In this document: positions 17,655-25,619 of the stretch, one piece after another
Numbering within the stretch: position 1 is the first letter of the stretch
How the letters are laid out: every line of letters begins with the position of its first letter
Assembly (NCBI RefSeq): GCF_000797445.1
Contig: NZ_JSWF01000017.1
Location: forward strand, 62,001 to 126,000
Direction: 5' to 3'
From: Lacinutrix jangbogonensis
GTDB taxonomy: Bacteria > Bacteroidota > Bacteroidia > Flavobacteriales > Flavobacteriaceae
Length of the DNA stretch: 64,000 nt
Program-made: the position numbers and the translations under genes
Notes under the pieces: model-generated
What the model was told of the DNA's origin: nothing
Database searches by the model: none
What the model saw: only the letters and a program-made list of their open reading frames with translations

Positions 17655-17747
17655 GGGCATTACCTTTAGCTTAAAAAAGGGCAAAACGTCAGGCTCTCGC
17701 GAGTCGCTCTCTGCGAGGAGCTTCAACAAACGCTCCACCCTTAATGC
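17655..17747. repeat. dispersed repeat family A, copy 2
   Basis: The core 17702-17730 equals 5954-5982 with one mismatch. The whole unit is bounded by GCATTA (17657-17662) and TAATGC (17742-17747), an inverted pair. An internal CTCGCGAG palindrome lies at 17695-17702. It has no open frame, which suggests a REP- or MITE-like element. Confidence 0.7.
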
Positions 17748-17751
17748 AAAA

Positions 17752-17790
17752 CAAAAAACGTAACCTGAAAAAGGCTGCGTTTTTTTGTTT
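17752..17790 (+). terminator. candidate terminator downstream of the alcohol dehydrogenase
   Basis: AAAAAACG and CGTTTTTT pair with an interior CCT/AGG pairing, ending in a run of seven T. It is about 170 bases beyond the alcohol dehydrogenase stop, beyond the repeat element. Confidence 0.5.
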
Positions 17791-18037
17791 CTATGATAAC
17801 AACCATTGCAAGGTGTTTTAAAAACTGTAGCAAATTCAAAATAGTCACAATTTTATATTTAATAAAATTAAAATGAATGAGTCACCCCTATTGTAAAAAA
17901 GAGAAACTGTTAAATTCAGTCTCAATTAAAAATTGTGCCCTACATTAACAGTTTGTGGAGGTTTACTTTTTCAGCGCACCTCAAAACAAAAGTAACCTTA
18001 TATTTTAAAAAATGCAAAAACTAAACAAAAATAGAAC

Positions 18038-18102
18038 TGTCATTACGAGGAACGAAGCAATCTCTTGTTTGTAAATCCTTTGCTTCATGAGGCTGCTTCG
18101 TT
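18038..18102. repeat. dispersed repeat of the GTCATTACGAGG type with inverted arms
   Basis: GTCATTACGAGGAACGAAGC is followed by an inverted pair AACGAAGCA (18051-18059) and TGCTTCGTT (18094-18102). The sequence type is familiar as a scattered intergenic repeat in Flavobacteriaceae (recalled, not searched). Confidence 0.5.
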
Positions 18103-18185
18103 TATATATAAAACTTCATTTCTTTATACTTTCAACAACTAAAAAAACTTCTGCAACCCATGCCAAACAACAAAGCCTATTTTAT

Positions 18186-19127
18186 TTAATTCCACTCTAG
18201 TTTTTTACGTTCAGACCAGTATAATTCTGGAGTAGTTTTAAAAGAATTTAAAAGCATTATTTCATTTTTAGAAAGCGAAAATATATTCATTTTCAAATTT
18301 TGTTTCAATTGTTCAGAGTTACTTGCTCCGCTTAAAACAAGACTTGTAGGAATTGTTTGTTCACAATAGTTTAGAGCAATGGCATCTATACCAACGTTAT
18401 AGTTTTTAGCCAAATGGTCTAAAGCGGTATATATATTATTATAATGTGAGTAGTTTTTATTTCTAAACAATCTGCCGTTAGCCAAAGCCTCTTTAATAAT
18501 TATCCTTTTATTTCGCGAAATGAGTTGGTTTGTAATAGCACTTAAGCTTTGATCCAATATATTGTAAGTCACTTGAAACGCATCAAACAATTGTTTGCCA
18601 TCTATTGAAATAGCTAAAGCTTTTTTTATAACTTCTATTTGATTTTTACCAGTAGTGGTGAGACCAATTTCAATGTTATATTCCTTTTTTAAAAAAGCCA
18701 AACGTTCTAAAACTGCTTTGTTTTCAAGAACGCCTGTTTCTAATGTTACAGAATGTATTTGATAGACTTTTAAATGTGGTAAAAACCGTTTTGAGTGTTC
18801 CCATTGTGCATTTAACTTCTCTAAGCTATGCTCTTTTATTTCATGAATCTTTGCATTGGTATCAAAATTTGCAACATAGGTGTATCCCCATTTTGTTGCG
18901 ATTTCAATGCTTGAATCGGTTTTTGTGCTTAGCCATTCTAATAGTAAATCTTCAGCCAAACCATAACCTGGAGCTGTATCAAAATACCGCACACCTAATT
19001 GATAAGCATTTTCTAAAACAGCAAAACTTTGTTTTCTAAAAGCGTTTAAATCAAGTTTTGAACGCTCTTGACGTACATTTATATAGTGCGGTCTGCCTAA
19101 AGCGGCTGTACCTAATCCTAATGACAT
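18186..19127 (-). CDS. aldo/keto reductase
   Basis: This 313-residue TIM-barrel oxidoreductase shows the AKR tetrad: Asp and Tyr in YFDTAPGYG, Lys in ATKWGY, and His in YQIHSV. The ending (FSLSKNEIMLLNSF) is consistent with NADPH-binding members, although the usual SGAS loop is read as LSGASNSEQL. These enzymes reduce aldehydes and ketones with NADPH. It starts 40 bases downstream of the selO stop in the same direction, so they may be co-transcribed. The specific substrate cannot be told. Confidence 0.88.
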   Translation of the reverse strand: MSLGLGTAALGRPHYINVRQERSKLDLNAFRKQSFAVLENAYQLGVRYFDTAPGYGLAEDLLLEWLSTKTDSSIEIATKWGYTYVANFDTNAKIHEIKEHSLEKLNAQWEHSKRFLPHLKVYQIHSVTLETGVLENKAVLERLAFLKKEYNIEIGLTTTGKNQIEVIKKALAISIDGKQLFDAFQVTYNILDQSLSAITNQLISRNKRIIIKEALANGRLFRNKNYSHYNNIYTALDHLAKNYNVGIDAIALNYCEQTIPTSLVLSGASNSEQLKQNLKMNIFSLSKNEIMLLNSFKTTPELYWSERKKLEWN

Positions 19128-19167
19128 ATTTTTAAATTTTGATATTATTTATCGAAAAAAGTAAGTA

Positions 19168-20730
19168 CTAAGAACTACAAGATAGCATAGAACAGCCAAC
19201 TTTATGTCTTGCCCAATCTGGTCGTTTAGCAAACCATTTTTCATTCTCTGGTTGCTCATCGTATGGTTTTTTAAGGAGTTGAAACAAGTCATCTATTAAT
19301 TTGTAATCACCTTTATCTGCATCATCTATTGCTAATTGTGCCATATAATTACGCAATACATATTTAGGATTCACTGTATTCATTTTTTCTTTTCGGTCTT
19401 GAAAAGACAGCGTTTCTTTTTTTAAACGTTCGGTATAGCTTTCAAACCAAGCATTCCATTGTTTTCTTATAGTACCAGATAATTCATTTGGCATATAAAA
19501 AGCATCTTTTACAGTTTCTAATCCATCCAAAGAATTTTCAGCAGAAAAAGCACTTAAGCTTCTAAAGAAAATTGTCATGTCTGTTTCTGTTAACTGCAAA
19601 AGGTCTTCTAAACTAAAAATTAATTTAGCATCGCTAGAGTCTTCAGTTAACAAACCAAGCTTGGTTCTCATCATTTCTATATACTGGGTTTTTGCTTTTT
19701 CAGAGTACGCTTTCAAACTATTTTGTAACCCTTCAGCATCTTCAATTAAAGGATATAAAGCATTCGCTAATTGGTACAAGTTCCAATGCCCAATATCTAA
19801 TTGTGCTCCAAAACGATAGCGTTTAAACTGGCTATCTGTTGTATTTGGCGTCCAATCGTGGTCGTAACCTTCCAGCCAGCCATAAGGCCCATAATCTATA
19901 GTTTGCCCAAGAATAGAGAGATTATCTGTGTTCATAACACCATGCACAAAACCAACACGTTGCCAGTGGATAATCATGTCTAAAGTACGGGCTGAAACCG
20001 CTTCAAAAAACTGTAAATAGGTAGACTTCGAAGGCATTCCTAAATACGTAAAATGATGTTTTATGGTATAATCCACTAAGGTTTTTAAGGTCTCTTTATC
20101 CTCTCTTGCTGGAAATATTTGGAAACTTCCAAAGCGCAGAAAACTTGGAGCTACTCGACAAACAATTGCGCCTTTTTCGTAAGCAGAGTTACCGTTGTAT
20201 AACACATCTCTCAACACGTTATCACCAGATAAAGCTAAGGATAAAGCTCTTGTAGTTGGCACTCCTAAATGATACATGGCTTCACTACATAAATATTCGC
20301 GAACAGAAGAGCGTAATACAGCCAAACCATCCGCTGTGCGAGAATAAGGTGTTTCGCCAGCGCCTTTTAATTGAATTGCCCAATGTTTGTTCTCATGTTC
20401 TATTTCAGCTAAATTAATAGCGCGACCATCGCCTAATTGTCCTGCCCAATTACCAAATTGATGTCCACCATAACACATCGCATAAGGCTTGGTGTTTGGT
20501 AAAACAGTATTGCCTGTAAAGATGTTTAGAAAGTCTTTACTTTTAGCATCCTCCTCGGTTAAACCCAAACTATGAAGCATTTCTGGAGAGACATGTAATA
20601 ATTCTGGTTTTTTAGTTTGCTTTGGTGTAACATAAGAAAAACAAGCTTCTTTAACTTGTCGTCTTGAGTTTTCAAGAATTGAATCTGCTGGTAATTCTGT
20701 ATTAAATCTATCTTTTATGTTTAGTTGCAT
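19168..20730 (-). CDS. selO: protein adenylyltransferase SelO (YdiU family)
   Basis: This 520-residue pseudokinase-fold enzyme transfers AMP, rather than phosphate, to Ser/Thr/Tyr of target proteins. Conserved segments include YGGHQFGNWAGQLGDGRA, WAIQLKGAGETPYSRTADG, RSSVREYLCSEAM, GFVHGVMNTDNLSI and the metal-binding IDYGPYG. In some eukaryotes the third residue from the C-terminus is selenocysteine. Here the end reads GCSMLSCSS, with Cys at that position, as in most bacteria. The family is linked to redox stress. It lies between the aldo/keto reductase and a broken hydrolase gene. Confidence 0.95.
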   Translation of the reverse strand: MQLNIKDRFNTELPADSILENSRRQVKEACFSYVTPKQTKKPELLHVSPEMLHSLGLTEEDAKSKDFLNIFTGNTVLPNTKPYAMCYGGHQFGNWAGQLGDGRAINLAEIEHENKHWAIQLKGAGETPYSRTADGLAVLRSSVREYLCSEAMYHLGVPTTRALSLALSGDNVLRDVLYNGNSAYEKGAIVCRVAPSFLRFGSFQIFPAREDKETLKTLVDYTIKHHFTYLGMPSKSTYLQFFEAVSARTLDMIIHWQRVGFVHGVMNTDNLSILGQTIDYGPYGWLEGYDHDWTPNTTDSQFKRYRFGAQLDIGHWNLYQLANALYPLIEDAEGLQNSLKAYSEKAKTQYIEMMRTKLGLLTEDSSDAKLIFSLEDLLQLTETDMTIFFRSLSAFSAENSLDGLETVKDAFYMPNELSGTIRKQWNAWFESYTERLKKETLSFQDRKEKMNTVNPKYVLRNYMAQLAIDDADKGDYKLIDDLFQLLKKPYDEQPENEKWFAKRPDWARHKVGCSMLSCSS

Positions 20731-20758
20731 TATCTTGTTGTCTTTAGAGCTTTAAAAG

Positions 20759-21591
20759 CTATTTATTCTCACTTATAAATGTTACTATTTCGTCATACCT
20801 TTTAGTCCAAGGATAAATGTAATGAGACATCATTGGGACATGTTTTTTATTCAAAAAAATCTGTTTAATTTCTGGTTGAAAGGGTTTGAGTGCTTCAACA
20901 AATGTAGCACTTTGTGTAATTATCGATGGATATGTTTTTTCGCCTACATAGACTAAAAAAGGTGGTGTGGTGTCATCTATAAAGTAAATTGGAGACGCAT
21001 CTTTCCAGTTTTCAGGATTTGTAGTCCAGGTAACATCGTAATGGTATTTACTGGTAGGTGGATTTTTATCCAAGTAGCTTTTCATATCTAATGCCGCAGC
21101 ATCATTTAAAATCACACCTTTTATAACCGTTTTGTCTTTTAGATATTTAGGATTCGTTGTTATTAGCGCAATTAAATGACCTCCAGCACTGTGTCCCATT
21201 AAATAAATTTGTTCAGGGTCACCTTTATAGTTCTCAATATTATCTATAGTCCATTGCACAGCCTGTGAAATTTCTTTAGCCATGGCATCATAACTACCAT
21301 TTGGGCTTAAGCTATAATCAGGAATTACAGTAACTACATCATTTTTAGCAAAATTTCGTCCTAAAAAGCCATAGATTTTTTATCACCCTCGCTCCAGTAA
21401 CCACCATGTACAAAAATAACAACAGGATTTTTAGTCGCTTTAGTGTGTCTAGGTTCAAAAACGTTTAGTGTTGGTTGTATTTCGGCTAGTGTTTCTGCCT
21501 TGGTTAAATAGGGAACATCTTTTATTTTCCGAGACGCGCAATTAAATAGTAACAGAGAAATTAACGCTAGATAGGTTAGTTTTAAATGCAT
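20759..21591 (-). pseudogene. alpha/beta hydrolase lipoprotein, interrupted by a -1 frameshift
   Basis: The start at 21591 gives a lipoprotein signal (lipobox ...LLLFNC) and then FVHGGYWSEGDKKSMAF, where the frame stops at 21361-21363. Adding one T in the five-T run next to it (five A on the plus strand, 21363-21367) restores LGRNFAKNDVVTVIPDYSL, which joins the downstream frame to give a 277-residue protein. This carries the oxyanion HGG, the nucleophile elbow GHSAGGH and the late Asp/His region KHVPMMSHY of esterase/BD-FAE-like hydrolases. Homopolymer position means either sequencing error or a true frameshift. If intact it would be a periplasmic or surface esterase. Confidence 0.85.
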
Positions 21592-21767
21592 TCCTTTTTT
21601 AATGCTAAGTTAAGAATTAGTGTGGCTAAATTAGTCTTTAGATTTAGATTATTGATGTCCCTAAAATTGCAACTAATTATTTGCAAATTACTTTTTTTAG
21701 TTTCAATAAAGATGTTGTATTTGTCACTCTCTATGGATTAATTACAATAAAACAAATATAGTTACTA

Positions 21768-22052
21768 CTAATCGTAATTAATTCGCTCTCGAATAGTACC
21801 ATCTTGCCTATGGATAATTACATCGGCTTTACGTTTTTTAGCGATTCTTTTTGCTTTGTTAATAGCAGTGCTTTGTTTACGGTGTTTAGAGGTAATACGT
21901 TTATTACCTTCGCGACGTACAGCCCAATCTTCTTGGTATGGTACAACATGTTGGTGCCAAGTTCTTTTTTTGTTACGCGAGCTTTTAAAAAAAGCTTCAA
22001 AAAGGTCGTTTAAAATTTGTATCCAAGATTTTAGTTTGCTGTTTTCTGGCAT
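21768..22052 (-). CDS. DUF2188 domain protein
   Basis: This 94-residue basic protein has a C-terminal half (VVPYQEDWAVRREGNKRITS, then SKHRKQSTAINKAKRIAKKR and ADVIIHRQDGTIRERINY) that fits the DUF2188 domain of repeated beta-strand and helix. The N-terminal 30 residues are more variable. The function is unknown; small stand-alone copies are common in bacteria. It is divergent from a coiled-coil hypothetical gene, with 132 bases between the starts. Confidence 0.75.
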   Translation of the reverse strand: MPENSKLKSWIQILNDLFEAFFKSSRNKKRTWHQHVVPYQEDWAVRREGNKRITSKHRKQSTAINKAKRIAKKRKADVIIHRQDGTIRERINYD

Positions 22053-22118
22053 CGTGAAATTAATTGTAAATCGAAGATAGCATTTTTTGTTAAAATAGAT
22101 TATTCATACATTCTTATT

Positions 22119-22150
22119 GTTTTAAGGTATTCAATAATGTTTTACATTTG
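22119..22150 (+). promoter_or_regulatory. candidate promoter of the 22185 gene
   Basis: TTG at 22119-22121 and TACATTTG at 22143-22150 match the Bacteroidota -33 TTG and -7 TAnnTTTG pattern with a spacing of 21. It lies 35 bases upstream of the ATG at 22185. Confidence 0.5.
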
Positions 22151-22184
22151 CTAAGTCTCCTCAAAAATAAAAAATTATAAAGAT

Positions 22185-22784
22185 ATGAGTACAAAAAAAG
22201 TTGTAGATTATATAATAGTATCAAGACTAGAAGAGCATTCTTCGTTTTTACAGCGTATAAGCGATGGTATTACAACTCTAGAATCCAAAATTATTGAGAG
22301 TGAAAATTTTTTAGAACAAGAAAGGAAACAAATAGAATTTCATGAAGCAGTAAAAATAGAGTTTAAAAAGTTAAAGCTATTTAAAGTTGATGAAACTTAC
22401 GATACTAATGAATCGTTTAGTATGAATAATTGGATAGGTGGTTTAAGGTATAAACATCCTTTAGCGCCTTACAATCCATGGAAAAAAGAAAAAACTATTA
22501 ATTTAACTGATATTAAAAACATACAAATTAATTATGATGATATTGACCAAAAATTAAAAGATCAAATTGCACTTGATAAAAAAAATAACGAAGAATTAAT
22601 AACTTTAAAATCTAAGTTAAATGAATTAAAAAACAACCCAGATCCAATTTTAAACAAGGCTGCAAGGTCAAGTTTTGAAAATGAGATATTTGAATTATTA
22701 GGAAGAGGATATGTTTTACAAGGTGGTGTATCTTCAAGTCTAGGTCATTTATGTCAAGCAATGATTAAATATGAAGATGAGTAA
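22185..22784 (+). CDS. hypothetical coiled-coil protein
   Basis: This 199-residue protein, not recognised, has charged heptad-like segments at residues 15-60 (LEEHSSFLQRISDGITTLES...) and 115-150 (IDQKLKDQIALDKKNNEELI). Between them a Trp- and Pro-containing part (MNNWIGGLRYKHPLAPYNPW) lies around residues 80-105. It ends in a Gly-rich segment (GRGYVLQGGVSSSLGHLCQA). No signal peptide or membrane helix is seen, so it is probably cytosolic. A TTG/TACATTTG promoter is upstream. It precedes a 34-residue basic protein by 82 bases. Confidence 0.75.
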   Translation: MSTKKVVDYIIVSRLEEHSSFLQRISDGITTLESKIIESENFLEQERKQIEFHEAVKIEFKKLKLFKVDETYDTNESFSMNNWIGGLRYKHPLAPYNPWKKEKTINLTDIKNIQINYDDIDQKLKDQIALDKKNNEELITLKSKLNELKNNPDPILNKAARSSFENEIFELLGRGYVLQGGVSSSLGHLCQAMIKYEDE

Positions 22785-22866
22785 GAAACACATAGAATTA
22801 TTAGTAATCAAAAAAATACTATATTTATACTATCAAATTTAAAAATTAATCTAAACACATAAAGTC

Positions 22867-22971
22867 ATGGCAAAATCTAAAGATTCTAAAAAAAATGTAA
22901 AAAAAGAGGCAGCATTAACACCAAAAGAAAAAAAGGCTGCAAAACTAGCTAAAAAATCAGCTAGACAATAA
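22867..22971 (+). CDS. 34-residue lysine/alanine-rich small protein
   Basis: The frame ATG at 22867 to TAA at 22971 encodes MAKSKDSKKNVKKEAALTPK followed by EKKAAKLAKKSARQ. About 14 of 34 residues are basic. A clear terminator follows 7 bases after the stop, which supports a real transcribed gene. Such short basic proteins occur in flavobacteria (recalled) and could bind nucleic acid; no function is known. Confidence 0.65.
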   Translation: MAKSKDSKKNVKKEAALTPKEKKAAKLAKKSARQ

Positions 22972-22978
22972 TACATTT

Positions 22979-23002
22979 AAAACCACTCTTTCGAGTGGTT
23001 TT
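22979..23002 (+). terminator. terminator after the 34-residue gene
   Basis: AAAACCACTC and GAGTGGTTTT form a perfect 10-bp stem with a 4-base loop TTTC, followed by AT-rich sequence. Confidence 0.8.
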
Positions 23003-23049
23003 ATATTTTAAAGCTATAACCTTTAAAAATAATGAAGCAACACTAAAAT

Positions 23050-23814
23050 ATGATAGATATAAAATTGGCAGTACTTATAGATGGTGATAATATCCCATCT
23101 GCTAACGTAAAAGAGATGATGGAGGAGATTGCTAAATATGGCAACCCAACTATAAAGCGTATTTATGGCGATTGGACGAAACCAAATTTGAATAAATGGA
23201 AAAACTTGTTGTTGGAAAATGCGATAACACCAATCCAGCAATATGGTTATACTACAGGTAAAAATGCAACAGATTCTGCTATGATTATAGATGCGATGGA
23301 TATTTTATATTCTGAAAAAGTAGATGGCTTTTGTTTAGTGTCTAGCGATAGCGATTTTACGCGTTTGGCAACACGATTGCGTGAAGCAGGTATGGCTGTA
23401 TATGGTATTGGTGAAAAGAAAACACCTAATCCTTTTATTGTGGCCTGCGATAAGTTTATTTATATCGAGATTTTAAAACATCAAGCTTCAGGAAACGAAT
23501 TGGAATCTGCAGATAAAACAACAGTTACTAAAAACGACTACGATAAAATTACACAAAAAGAAATTCGATTTATAGCAGCAACAATAGATGATGTTGCAGA
23601 CGATGATGGTTGGGCATTTTTAGGAGACGTTGGAAGTTTACTACAAAAGAAACAACCTAATTTTGATTCTAGAAATTATGGTTTTCAAAAGCTAACACCT
23701 TTAATTAAATCGATATCAAACTTTGAGATAGAAAGACGAGAGGACTCTAGAGGACGCTTAAAACTTATTTATGTTAAGATTAAAGAAGTGAAATCTAAAG
23801 GTAAAAAGAGATAA
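23050..23814 (+). CDS. NYN-domain nuclease-like protein with OST-HTH/LOTUS domain
   Basis: This 254-residue protein has a PIN-like NYN domain (residues 1-140) with acidic residues in VLIDGDNIP, TDSAMIIDAMDIL and LVSSDSDFTRLATRL, the family's metal-binding positions. A C-terminal winged-helix OST-HTH/LOTUS domain (about 165-250, with GWAFLGDVGSLLQKKQPNFD) follows. NYN proteins are thought to cleave or process RNA, and the LOTUS domain probably recognises RNA. The ATG at 23050 comes 48 bases after a terminator, so it needs its own promoter. The target RNA is unknown. Confidence 0.9.
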   Translation: MIDIKLAVLIDGDNIPSANVKEMMEEIAKYGNPTIKRIYGDWTKPNLNKWKNLLLENAITPIQQYGYTTGKNATDSAMIIDAMDILYSEKVDGFCLVSSDSDFTRLATRLREAGMAVYGIGEKKTPNPFIVACDKFIYIEILKHQASGNELESADKTTVTKNDYDKITQKEIRFIAATIDDVADDDGWAFLGDVGSLLQKKQPNFDSRNYGFQKLTPLIKSISNFEIERREDSRGRLKLIYVKIKEVKSKGKKR

Positions 23815-23860
23815 GTTGATTTTATTATCTTTAAGTCATTAATTAAATACTATATCCCTA

Positions 23861-24928
23861 ATGAAAAAGGCATTTTTAATCCTTAGTTTACTATTATTTT
23901 TTGGTTGTAAAAATGAACATAACCATAATCACGAGTCAGATACGGTTAATACTTCCGCAGAAAACTATCTAAAACCACAGGACAAAGACCAATTTCTTGG
24001 CGGTATTAAAATGATACCTATAACAACACCAAAAGGTACTTTTAAGGTGTGGACTAAACGTGTAGGTAATAATCCAACAATGAAAGTGTTGTTGTTGCAT
24101 GGTGGACCAGGAATGACGCATGAGATTTACGAGTGTTTTGATGGGTATTTTCCGCAGGAAAACATAGAATATTATTATTACGATCAGTTAGGTTCTTATT
24201 ACAGCGACCAACCAAAAGATTTAAGCCTTTGGGATTTAGATCGTTTTGTAGAAGAAGTAGAACAGGTGCGTATTGCTTTAGGTTTGAATAAAGATAATTT
24301 TTACCTCTATGGACAAAGTTGGGGAGGTATATTAGGCATGCAATATGCTTTAAAATATCAAGGGAATATGAAAGGTTTGATTATTTCTAATATGGTGGCT
24401 TCAATTCCAGATTATCAAAAATATTCTGATACCGTTTTAGCACCAAAATTAGATCCAGAAGTTTTAAAAGAGATTATGAGCTTTGAAGATAAAGAAGATT
24501 ATACCAATCCAAGATACATGGAGTTAATTGTAAATAACTACTACACAGAACATGTTATTAGAATGCCTGTTGAAGATTGGCCAGAGCCAATTAATAGAGC
24601 CTTTAAACATTTAAATCCGGAAGTTTATATTACTATGCAAGGCCCAAGTGAATTTGGAATAAAAGGCGATGCGACGCTTAAAAATTGGGATGTAAAAGAC
24701 AGGCTAAAAGAGCTTACAGTACCAACGTTAACTATTGGAGCAACTCACGATACAATGGATCCAAAACATATGGAATGGATAAGCACAGAAGTTAAAAATG
24801 GTGATTTTTTACTGTGTCCAAATGGAAGTCATTTATCACAGTTTGACGACCAGAAAGTGTTTTTTAAAGGTTTAATAGACTTTATTAAAAGTGTTGATGA
24901 TGGCAGTTTTTATTCCGTAAATAATTAG
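23861..24928 (+). CDS. proline iminopeptidase-family alpha/beta hydrolase, lipoprotein
   Basis: This 355-residue hydrolase has a lipoprotein signal with Cys near residue 16 (LLFFGCKN), followed by a His-rich linker (NHNHES). HGGPGMTH forms the oxyanion part, the nucleophile is in GQSWGG, and a late Asp and His lie near GATHDTMDP and GSHLSQFDD. The match is to the proline iminopeptidase (S33) family that releases N-terminal proline. It is likely periplasmic and membrane-anchored. It is 46 bases after the NYN gene, but no shared function is evident. Confidence 0.85.
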   Translation: MKKAFLILSLLLFFGCKNEHNHNHESDTVNTSAENYLKPQDKDQFLGGIKMIPITTPKGTFKVWTKRVGNNPTMKVLLLHGGPGMTHEIYECFDGYFPQENIEYYYYDQLGSYYSDQPKDLSLWDLDRFVEEVEQVRIALGLNKDNFYLYGQSWGGILGMQYALKYQGNMKGLIISNMVASIPDYQKYSDTVLAPKLDPEVLKEIMSFEDKEDYTNPRYMELIVNNYYTEHVIRMPVEDWPEPINRAFKHLNPEVYITMQGPSEFGIKGDATLKNWDVKDRLKELTVPTLTIGATHDTMDPKHMEWISTEVKNGDFLLCPNGSHLSQFDDQKVFFKGLIDFIKSVDDGSFYSVNN

Positions 24929-25090
24929 TTATCAAATATTTAGTAAAATTTATTTTCATGAATGTTGTATAGAGCGTTTTTTAACTTGTTTTTAATGATT
25001 TCTAGAAACTAAATTTCTTGCTTCAGCATCGTTGAACTGGATGTTTATTACTTCTGTGAACATTAATAAAAAAAATACAAACTAATATTT

Positions 25091-25618
25091 ATGCAATTCG
25101 ATAACTATAGAATAAATCTTTTAAATGCTAGTGAAAGTGAAGCATTATTCAAATTAATAGACGATAATCGTCCACGTTTAGAAGATTACTTCGCGGGAAC
25201 AGTATCTAAAACAAAAACACTTGCAGACACCGTTTTATATTGTAATGCGATAGAACAACGCATTGCACAAAAAAGCTATTTTCCTTTTATGATTACAGAT
25301 ATGAAAACCAATCTATTTGTAGCATTAGTTGATGTAAAAAATATTGATTGGAATGTCCCTAAAGCTGAGCTTGGTTCTTTTATTGATATAGCATACGAAG
25401 GAAAAGGCATCGTTACAAAAGCGACGGGTTTAGTTGTAAACCATATTATAGAAACCTATAAATTTAAAAAGCTACTTTGTCGTGCAAATAGTAGAAACAT
25501 AGGAAGTATAAGTGTTATTCTAAAAAGTGGATTTGAATTAGAAGGCACTATTAGAAATGACTATAGAACCACTAAAGGCGAAATTGTTGATTTAAACTAT
25601 TACGGAAGAGTCTTTTAA
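25091..25618 (+). CDS. GNAT family N-acetyltransferase (RimJ/RimL type)
   Basis: This 175-residue acetyltransferase has strands and a CoA-binding pattern around DIAYEGKGIVTKATGLVV. The late Asn-containing part (CRANSRNIGSISVILKSGFE) and a C-terminal LEGTIRNDYRTTKGEIVDLN strand are as in RimJ/RimL proteins that acetylate N-terminal residues or small amines. Length is typical (about 170-185). It faces the MFS gene convergently with one base between stops. The exact acceptor is unknown. Confidence 0.88.
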   Translation: MQFDNYRINLLNASESEALFKLIDDNRPRLEDYFAGTVSKTKTLADTVLYCNAIEQRIAQKSYFPFMITDMKTNLFVALVDVKNIDWNVPKAELGSFIDIAYEGKGIVTKATGLVVNHIIETYKFKKLLCRANSRNIGSISVILKSGFELEGTIRNDYRTTKGEIVDLNYYGRVF

Positions 25619-25619
25619 T

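Larger units (their letters stand above)
17580..18185. other. 606-base intergenic region with dispersed repeats
   Basis: No gene is visible on either strand. The stretch holds repeat family A copy 2 (17655-17747), a hairpin with a T-run near 17752-17790, and a GTCATTACGAGGAACGAAGC-type repeat with inverted arms (18038-18102). The rest is AT-rich without motifs that I recognise. Confidence 0.7.
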
